Shown here: in pieces, positions 1 to 5,066 of the stretch
How positions within the stretch are numbered: the stretch's first letter is position 1
How the letters are laid out: the number at the start of each line of letters is the position of its first letter
Assembly: GCA_022866195.1 (NCBI GenBank)
Contig: JALHUF010000080.1
Location: 1-6,141, forward strand
Direction of reading: 5' to 3'
DNA from: Terriglobia bacterium
GTDB taxonomy: Bacteria > Acidobacteriota > Terriglobia > UBA7540
Length of the DNA: 6,141 nt
Made by a program: the position numbers and the translations under genes
The notes under the pieces: model-generated
Seen by the model: the letters and a program-made list of their open reading frames with translations, nothing else
Databases searched by the model: none
What the model was told of the DNA's origin: nothing

Positions 1-1737
1 GTCGCCGGCTTGGTAGACGTAGCGGTTGGTATCGAGCAGAACCACGATGGTGGAATACGTCACCAGCACCGCACGCCCGCCCAGGATCTCGCGGTTACTG
101 GCATCGGTGACGTGCGCTTCAAGGCGGTAGCGGTAGGAACGCTTCTGTTCGTCGATTTCCGTCGGCACGCTGAGCTTCAAGAGGCCTTCGGAATCCAGTT
201 GTCCGGAGCCCTGGCTGACCTCCTGCCCGTAATAACCCCAATCACTTCCCTCGCCCTCGCCCTCGTCGCCCTCATAGTCCTCGCTGCCCCAGAGCACACG
301 CCAGTATGGGAAGTAGTAGCGTGACTGGTAAATGGAGTACTTAACTTTGCCGTTGGCGACGGGTGCGCCGAAGTAGTCGCGCGCATTGATGGTGGCCTGA
401 ATGGCCTCACCCTGGAGGTAGCGAGCCCGGTCCGTGGAAACCGTCACCTCAAATTCCGGCTTCTTATATTCCTCCACCTCGAAGCTGCCATAAACCTGCT
501 TGTCGCCGATGTGCGCAAGAATGGAGTAGCTCCCGAGTGCCGCCAGCGGGCCCAGCGTGATCTGGCCGCGAAACGAGCCAAAGGGTGAAAGGGCGAGCTT
601 CTGCTGATAGATGGTTTTGGAGTTGGCGTCGGTGATTTCCACCGTCACGGGCCCGGGGATGTCCAGGCTGTACTGGCCGGCGTGGCGCGCGCGCAGGATC
701 CCCTTGAAGTTCACGTCGTGGGTGGGGCGATAGACGGGACGGTCCGTGTAGAGGTAGCCAACGTACTCGGTGGCGGAAGAATCGTAAAAGAAAAACGATT
801 CGACGTTGGTGGCGGCCACATCCTGATCCTTCGCGGCCACCATAATCGCGTCCTCGAGCTTCATCTTCTCGAAGGGAGTCTGATAGACGCCGGAGTTGTC
901 CGTCGTGCCCCGGGCCACCTCCTGATGGTTGTTGTAGATGACGGCCGTGGCGCCTTCGACCGGAGCGCCCGACGTCCGCTGGGCCACAAATAGCAGGATC
1001 TGGCCGGGCGCCGACTTCGACACCAGAGCCAGATCGGTGATCATCAGCAAGGTGTAAGCACGCAGCTCGCGATGCGCCACCTCCACCAGGAACAGGCCCT
1101 TCTGGTGCAGATCGACGGGGATTTCCCGATATTCCGAGTCGCGAGTCAGCGGCAGCAGTTCGCGCCAGGAAAGGACCAACTGTTCCCGGTTCAGCAACGG
1201 CACCTGGGCATAGGAAGTCACGTCCAGGGGCACGCGCTTCAACTTCTGCTCGCGCACGCGCGCCGAATGGTAGCGGGCCCGAGTCTCAAACCGCAGTTGC
1301 AGACGGAAGAAATCGCGAATCGCCAGGCGCAGATCGCGCTTCCAGTCGTGGAAGCGCTCCAGCCAGGTCTTCTCGCGCGCCAGCTCGTGTTTCTCGCCGC
1401 CGAAGGAATGCGCGTCCCGCAGCTTGGAGAAGAACTGCACGGGATCCTTGACCCGGTAGATGCGAAAATCCAGCCGGTCCACCTGCCGAAATTGAATCCA
1501 GATCTTCGGCTGCTGCGCCGGGGCGTACGTCTGCTGCGACGAGACGGTGAAGAAGGGCTCCGTGGAGTCGGCTTCCTGCGCGCGGGCGGGCGCGAGGACG
1601 ACGAACATCCAGAACAACGCGAGCCCGGCGGCGTGGATGGCCCGGGAACGGCGGCCGAGGGCCAGGGTCGGGCCGCCGCGCCCCCGGAGCGCCGCAACAG
1701 ATCGGGTGGTCGGGGAAAGCAAGCGTTCAATTCTCAT
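1..1737 (-). CDS. Bacterial alpha-2-macroglobulin family protein (COG2373, YfaS-like), N-terminal 579 residues, runs off left edge
   Basis: Read from ATG at 1737, the frame is open to base 1 without a stop, giving 579 residues; the C-terminal part is outside the window. Residues 1-53 look like an export signal: a long Arg-rich n-region, a hydrophobic core (about 37-50) and a likely cut after ARA at 53, with no lipobox cysteine. Residues 90-105 resemble an MG1-type strand (YRVKDPVQFF), followed by a charged, probably helical insert (about 115-165). The diagnostic MG2 signature is YLYTDRPVYRP at 328-338, and VEEYKKPEFEV at 421-431 is a typical MG2/MG3 junction. Residues 484-506 form an acidic, Gly- and Tyr-rich loop. 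Family members are large envelope protease traps, many with a CxEQ thioester near the C-terminal part; that region is not visible, so thioester status is unknown. The start follows the DUF1175 stop by six bases with no evident ribosome site, suggesting translational coupling. Confidence 0.93.
   Translation of the reverse strand, partial: MRIERLLSPTTRSVAALRGRGGPTLALGRRSRAIHAAGLALFWMFVVLAPARAQEADSTEPFFTVSSQQTYAPAQQPKIWIQFRQVDRLDFRIYRVKDPVQFFSKLRDAHSFGGEKHELAREKTWLERFHDWKRDLRLAIRDFFRLQLRFETRARYHSARVREQKLKRVPLDVTSYAQVPLLNREQLVLSWRELLPLTRDSEYREIPVDLHQKGLFLVEVAHRELRAYTLLMITDLALVSKSAPGQILLFVAQRTSGAPVEGATAVIYNNHQEVARGTTDNSGVYQTPFEKMKLEDAIMVAAKDQDVAATNVESFFFYDSSATEYVGYLYTDRPVYRPTHDVNFKGILRARHAGQYSLDIPGPVTVEITDANSKTIYQQKLALSPFGSFRGQITLGPLAALGSYSILAHIGDKQVYGSFEVEEYKKPEFEVTVSTDRARYLQGEAIQATINARDYFGAPVANGKVKYSIYQSRYYFPYWRVLWGSEDYEGDEGEGEGSDWGYYGQEVSQGSGQLDSEGLLKLSVPTEIDEQKRSYRYRLEAHVTDASNREILGGRAVLVTYSTIVVLLDTNRYVYQAGD
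220..288 (-). other. Acidic low-complexity loop within the macroglobulin
   Basis: Codons 484-506 of the macroglobulin encode a Gly/Glu/Asp-rich stretch (SEDYEGDEGEGEGSD at 485-499) flanked by aromatic residues (YYFPYW before it, WGYYGQE after it). It interrupts an otherwise ordinary beta-strand-rich MG domain. A surface loop, a calcium-binding patch or an insertion at a domain edge would all fit; nothing here decides between them. Confidence 0.6.
248..273. repeat. Short hexamer repeat (CCCTCG x3 plus a variant) inside the macroglobulin gene
   Basis: On the plus strand three exact CCCTCG units lie back to back (248-265), then TCG, then CCCTC. Read on the coding strand this is GAG-GGC repeated, encoding alternating Glu-Gly. 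The unit length is a multiple of three, so slippage would change the acidic loop by two residues at a time without breaking the frame. Confidence 0.6.
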
Positions 1738-1743
1738 GGTCGG

Positions 1744-2619
1744 TCAGCGCAGGAGGTTGAAACGATAAACGCCGAGGAACCGCGGGTTGGCCGCGAGCGG
1801 CCTCCAGCGCGGGTCCGGATGCTGCATCAGGAGGCTGGCCGGGACATGGCGGATTTCTCCCTGCCGCCCGTCGAGGTCGCCCGTGTGATAAACGATCCAG
1901 TCCGTGCCGCTCGGTTGAAAGTGCGAGCGGCCTACGAAGAGCATCGCGTGATACGGCTCGCGCTGCTCCGCCTGGTAGAAGAAAAGCAGATCGCCGGCGC
2001 GCGCGGCGCGCAGGTCGCGTGCCACCAGAAACGTGTTGTACTGGAGGAGGGTGGCGGCGTCGGCAAACTCGGCGAAGGCTCCGCCCGGAAGGTCAGCCGG
2101 CGCGAAGGGTCCCGCACGCGTGCGAAAAAGCCCGCGGCCCAGCGGCCACTGCGGATAGGCGAACTTGCTGACGTCTCCGAAGCCCGGCGCGTAGGCCAGG
2201 CCCGCCGCGCGCCGCCAAGCCGGCGTGTGCGCCACCAGGGCGTTGCGGCAAGCGTAACGGATCAGGGCGGCACAATCTTGCACTTCGGCCAGCGCGCTCG
2301 GTGCTGGCTGATAGTACAAGGCCTCGGCGAGAAAAGTGAGCCAGCGCGTGAAGTTTTCCTGATCGGCGGCGCAGTCCAACCGCGCGAGGTCGGGAAAGCC
2401 GTCGCCGCGGCTATCGCCCCAGCTTCTCTCGTCCGGCAGGGGGACGTTCGCGAACTGCCCCAGAGGAGCCTGCCCAGCGCTTGCGAGGGCTACGCGCCAG
2501 CCAGCCTCGAGCCCCTGTCGCTTCTGCGCCAGACCGGCGTAACCGGCCAACGCCAGCAAAAGCACGAGTAGAATACAATGGGGCCATCGACGGAATTGCA
2601 GGGCGCGGCGCACAGACAT
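1744..2619 (-). CDS. Exported DUF1175 (YfaT-like) protein with NlpC/P60-like Cys/His motifs
   Basis: The protein has 291 residues. Residues 1-31 are a signal peptide: basic start, hydrophobic core at 15-30 and a likely cut near GLA/Q. The body matches what I know of DUF1175: GDGFPDLARL (72-81), TRWLTFLAEA (91-100) and DCAALIR (115-121). Four elements occur in the order seen in NlpC/P60 peptidases: Cys116 in DCAALI, GDLLFF (209-214), His224 in YHAMLFVG and His245 in VYHTG. I infer a cysteine peptidase or amidase fold with candidate triad Cys116/His224/His245; the substrate (peptidoglycan peptide or another amide) is unknown. ATG 2619 is chosen because an in-frame TAG lies at 2656-2658 and no other start follows it; no Shine-Dalgarno is clear. 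The gene directly precedes the macroglobulin, as yfaT precedes yfaS in E. coli, which supports joint function in the envelope. Confidence 0.88.
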   Translation of the reverse strand: MSVRRALQFRRWPHCILLVLLLALAGYAGLAQKRQGLEAGWRVALASAGQAPLGQFANVPLPDERSWGDSRGDGFPDLARLDCAADQENFTRWLTFLAEALYYQPAPSALAEVQDCAALIRYACRNALVAHTPAWRRAAGLAYAPGFGDVSKFAYPQWPLGRGLFRTRAGPFAPADLPGGAFAEFADAATLLQYNTFLVARDLRAARAGDLLFFYQAEQREPYHAMLFVGRSHFQPSGTDWIVYHTGDLDGRQGEIRHVPASLLMQHPDPRWRPLAANPRFLGVYRFNLLR

Positions 2620-2652
2620 AACCGATAAACGATGCGGCTCGGAGTCGCGCCC

Positions 2653-2681
2653 ATTCTAAGTGTCCTCATGAGTCGGCGCAA
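2653..2681 (-). promoter_or_regulatory. Candidate sigma-70-type promoter for the DUF1175-macroglobulin operon
   Basis: On the minus strand TTGCGC (2681-2676) is followed by 17 bases and TAGAAT (2658-2653). The -10 matches consensus at 5 of 6 positions, the -35 at 3 of 6. Transcription would start near 2646 and leave a leader of about 27 bases before ATG 2619. The palindrome CTCATGAG (2665-2672) lies in the spacer. Confidence 0.45.
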
Positions 2682-2710
2682 GTCTTTTTGCCCGTGGGTG
2701 CGAATTCTAG

Positions 2711-2739
2711 TTGAACTCCTGACGCCAGGCCTCAATAAT
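2711..2739 (+). promoter_or_regulatory. Candidate sigma-70-type promoter for the PIG-L gene
   Basis: TTGAAC (2711-2716), a 17-base spacer and AATAAT (2734-2739) give 4 of 6 and 5 of 6 matches to consensus. The start of transcription would be near 2746, about 25 bases before ATG 2771. A small odd palindrome, AGTTGAACT (2709-2717), covers the -35 and could be half of an operator, but it is short enough to be chance. The promoter sits back to back with the leftward one, about 30 bases between the two -35 boxes. Confidence 0.55.
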
Positions 2740-2760
2740 GGATAGGATGCGGTAGATTGC

Positions 2761-2765
2761 GGGAG
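2761..2765 (+). promoter_or_regulatory. Ribosome binding site of the PIG-L gene
   Basis: GGGAG lies five bases before ATG 2771, good spacing. The TAA immediately before the ATG (2768-2770) is in frame, so 2771 is the first possible start in this frame; ATG codons at 2783 and 2789 are less well placed. Confidence 0.75.
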
Positions 2766-2770
2766 ACTAA

Positions 2771-4861
2771 ATGATTAAGCGAATGTGCATGTGGCTAGCG
2801 GTGCTCGGCTGCTTCTTTTCTGCCGGGCACGGACTCCGAGGGCAATCCCTTTCCATCGAAGGCGCGCCATCCGACGTCGGTTACAACGTCGGCTCCATTG
2901 CCACCCTCCGCGCCACGGTGAGGGGACTTGCCGGAGATGTCAGTCAATACGCAGTTTTCGCCGACATTCAATACGTCGGCACCACCAGCGTGAGCAGCGT
3001 GCAATTGGATCGCCAGGCGGAGGAGAAGCCGGGTGAAGTCCGCTATGAGGGCGAATGGCTGATCCCCACCGGCGCGCCCACGGGCATCTACAGTGTTACT
3101 GTGCGCGTGGAGGACCGCGCGGCCGAGGAGGTTGTCGCCAAGCAGCAGATAAGAGGCTTCGGTGTTTACCGCAAACTCGTGCGCATCGCTCGCCTCACCT
3201 TGGACAAGACTTTCTACGCCGTCGGCGAACCCATCCAATGCGAGGTGGTGCTGGAGAATCTTACCGAGCGCGACCTGAATGACCTGCGGGTGGAATTCTC
3301 CAATGCCAACTACCCCTGGATCTCACTGTTCTCAACGGAAGCCGGCTCCTCCGCCCAGCCCGCCGAAAATCCCGAACTCGCGATCAAGGTTTTGCAGGAG
3401 AAGCTGAAACTCCCGGCGCTTGCGCAAGTGACCATCCCCATGATGCCGGCGGGCACCGCGGCTTTCCTGCAAGGTCAGCAAGTGGCCGTACTCGGCGCAG
3501 GCGGCCCGGCGCGGCACGAAAAGCTTCCGCCGCCGGAGGTGGACACCTATACCGTCGCCATCTGGAACGCCGACCGCACCGTGCTCTACGACATGCAGTT
3601 CACCAGGCCGGCGATTGTCCGGCCCGTGAATCGCGATCTGCCCAAGCCCTACGGGCGCAACTTCGCCCATCCTTATAAGTCCGATATCGATTTTGTGAAG
3701 TACCGGCAGTTCTACGCGCCGGGACAGCTTTCTTCGGCCATCACTGTGGACCACGCCCGCACGCTCTACCGGCCGGGGGACAAGGTCGTCCTCAAAGTCA
3801 CAGCCAAGAACGTGGGGAAGGAAGCAGAGACATCCCTGACCCTCCGGGCGAAGATCAAGGAGCCCTCCGGGCGGGAGTTTGAGGCGCGCGCCGACAAGGT
3901 GATCAATGACCTCCCCGCCGGCGCGACCCAAACCTTCGAGTACGACGTTTGGACAATCCCGGCGCCGCAGCAGCTAGGTGTCTATTCCCTCACCTTGTCT
4001 GCGGCGGGACCGGACGGCCGGCAGCAGGCCGAGACCGTGACGGAGATCGCGGTCAACAGCATGCCGGCGTCTCTGCTGGTGGTCGGGCCGCACGAGGACG
4101 ACGAATCCTCCTACGCCGGGCTCATCCGCGCCGCAGTGGAAGCGGGAGTCTCGGTGCGAGTGGCCATTCTCACCGGCGGGGATGTGGGCGCCTGCGAGTT
4201 GTATTACTCGAAGCCTTGCGGGCCCAATGAGGCGCGAGAATTCGGGCTCGTCCGCATGGAAGAAACCGCGGAAGCCCTGGAGCACCTCGGGCTGACGCGC
4301 GACAAGGTGCTTTTCCTGGGCCTGCCGGATGGCGGCTCGGGGGCCATCTGGTCGCCTAACATCAAGGCGTCATATCCCTTCCTGTCCATCTACCTCGCTA
4401 CGGACCACGCACCCTACGAAAACGTGATAAAACCCAACCTGCCCTTCGCACGCGAGCCGGTCATTGAGGTCCTCAAGCAGATCATCCTGGACTTCAAGCC
4501 TGCCATGATTGCCACCACGCATCCCGATGAGCGGCATGTGGACCACCGCGTTACCAATTGGTTCGTGGTCAAGGCCTGCCAGGAACTGCTGCGCGAAAAG
4601 AAGCTCGATCCGAAGACGGTGGTGCTGGCTGACGACGCCTACGGGGCGGGCGGCTTCAAGCGGGCACCTTACCACTACGAGAAGATGACGGTCTTCCTGA
4701 ACGGTGAGGCAGCGGCGCGCCTGCAAGAGATGGGTTGGATCTACCAGTCTCAGGGCGGGAATCTGAGCGAAGGGATGCGGAAGACTTTCGCCGAACTCCC
4801 CCGCGAGGAGAACCACCTGCGCATTTTGGACTGGCAGGCACACGCGGGATGGAATGAATGA
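2771..4861 (+). CDS. Exported multidomain PIG-L/LmbE-family deacetylase with N-terminal Ig-like domains
   Basis: The protein has 696 residues. Residues 1-25 are a signal peptide; Cys14 after VLG is a poor lipobox, so ordinary signal cleavage is favoured. Three beta-rich segments follow: about 27-130, 132-285 (with a long insert) and 322-428; the last (LYRPGDKVVLKVTAKNVG, 332-349) looks CARDB/MG-like. The PIG-L domain starts near 433. GPHEDDE (439-445) is the AHPDDE-type motif: His441 and Asp444 are expected zinc ligands and Asp443 the general base. HPDERHVDHR (584-593) supplies His592 as third ligand and His589 as the oxyanion-side His, by analogy with MshB. The family removes acetyl groups from GlcNAc-containing substrates such as GlcNAc-inositol or GlcNAc-malate, or acts on other acylated sugars. 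Export and the N-terminal modules argue for a periplasmic or surface glycan substrate, which is inference. An RBS and promoter precede it; it diverges from the macroglobulin operon. Confidence 0.92.
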   Translation: MIKRMCMWLAVLGCFFSAGHGLRGQSLSIEGAPSDVGYNVGSIATLRATVRGLAGDVSQYAVFADIQYVGTTSVSSVQLDRQAEEKPGEVRYEGEWLIPTGAPTGIYSVTVRVEDRAAEEVVAKQQIRGFGVYRKLVRIARLTLDKTFYAVGEPIQCEVVLENLTERDLNDLRVEFSNANYPWISLFSTEAGSSAQPAENPELAIKVLQEKLKLPALAQVTIPMMPAGTAAFLQGQQVAVLGAGGPARHEKLPPPEVDTYTVAIWNADRTVLYDMQFTRPAIVRPVNRDLPKPYGRNFAHPYKSDIDFVKYRQFYAPGQLSSAITVDHARTLYRPGDKVVLKVTAKNVGKEAETSLTLRAKIKEPSGREFEARADKVINDLPAGATQTFEYDVWTIPAPQQLGVYSLTLSAAGPDGRQQAETVTEIAVNSMPASLLVVGPHEDDESSYAGLIRAAVEAGVSVRVAILTGGDVGACELYYSKPCGPNEAREFGLVRMEETAEALEHLGLTRDKVLFLGLPDGGSGAIWSPNIKASYPFLSIYLATDHAPYENVIKPNLPFAREPVIEVLKQIILDFKPAMIATTHPDERHVDHRVTNWFVVKACQELLREKKLDPKTVVLADDAYGAGGFKRAPYHYEKMTVFLNGEAAARLQEMGWIYQSQGGNLSEGMRKTFAELPREENHLRILDWQAHAGWNE

Positions 4862-4864
4862 GAG

Positions 4865-4882
4865 CGCGCTCCCGGGAGCGCG
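4865..4882. repeat. 18-base perfect palindrome just after the PIG-L stop
   Basis: CGCGCTCCCGGGAGCGCG is its own reverse complement and begins four bases after the TGA. As RNA it can form a 7-pair GC-rich stem with a CCGG loop. No T-run follows, so it is not a standard intrinsic terminator. It may protect the 3' end of the mRNA, pause transcription or bind a dimeric protein. Confidence 0.6.
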
Positions 4883-4979
4883 AACCGGCAATCGGGGTCT
4901 GTGGTTCTCCTTTGACTGCGGCGGACCAGAAGACTTGGCCGCTGCTGCCAGGTTTCGCGCGAACGGACTTCTTGACAAG

Positions 4980-5008
4980 TTGACGCTCTGTGAAAGCGCC
5001 CCTATGAT
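4980..5008 (+). promoter_or_regulatory. Strong candidate sigma-70-type promoter for the ROK-like gene
   Basis: TTGACG (4980-4985), a 17-base spacer and TATGAT (5003-5008) match consensus at 5 of 6 positions in each box, the best promoter in the window. A perfect TTGACA lies eight bases upstream (4972-4977) but is 25 bases from the -10, too far to pair with it. Transcription would start near 5015, giving a leader of about 50 bases. It implies that the ROK-like gene can be expressed separately from the PIG-L gene. Confidence 0.6.
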
Positions 5009-5052
5009 GACACTGCATTTCGCGGATCATCTCGCGTGCGTGACACGCCCCT

Positions 5053-5058
5053 GAGGGA
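5053..5058 (+). promoter_or_regulatory. Ribosome binding site of the ROK-like gene
   Basis: GAGGGA lies eight bases before ATG 5067. An in-frame TGA at 5052-5054 overlaps it, so 5067 is the first ATG available in this frame. Confidence 0.65.
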
Positions 5059-5066
5059 TTTTCAGC

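Noticed and set aside
1239..1730. A 163-codon minus-strand frame inside the macroglobulin region
   Set aside because: It is an out-of-frame shadow made of Arg/Ser/Pro; the frame starting at 1737 carries the signal peptide and MG2 motifs.
1072..2571. A 499-codon open frame on the plus strand across the macroglobulin and DUF1175 genes
   Set aside because: It is antisense to two well-supported genes, its translation is Arg/Gly/Gln-rich with no recognisable motif, and it straddles the gene junction. Long antisense frames are common in GC-rich DNA.
2490..2735. An 81-codon minus-strand frame overlapping the start of the DUF1175 gene
   Set aside because: It covers the divergent promoters and the signal peptide region in another frame and shows no recognisable motif.
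4865..4882. The palindrome after the PIG-L gene as an intrinsic terminator
   Set aside because: No run of T follows the stem on either strand, so only a hairpin or binding site is claimed.
4854..5054. A 66-codon frame starting at the end of the PIG-L gene, in frame with the ROK-like gene
   Set aside because: It contains the palindrome and the promoter of the next gene, has no ribosome site of its own, and its translation has no hydrophobic or conserved pattern. Its TGA at 5052-5054 and the good RBS for 5067 mark the real start.
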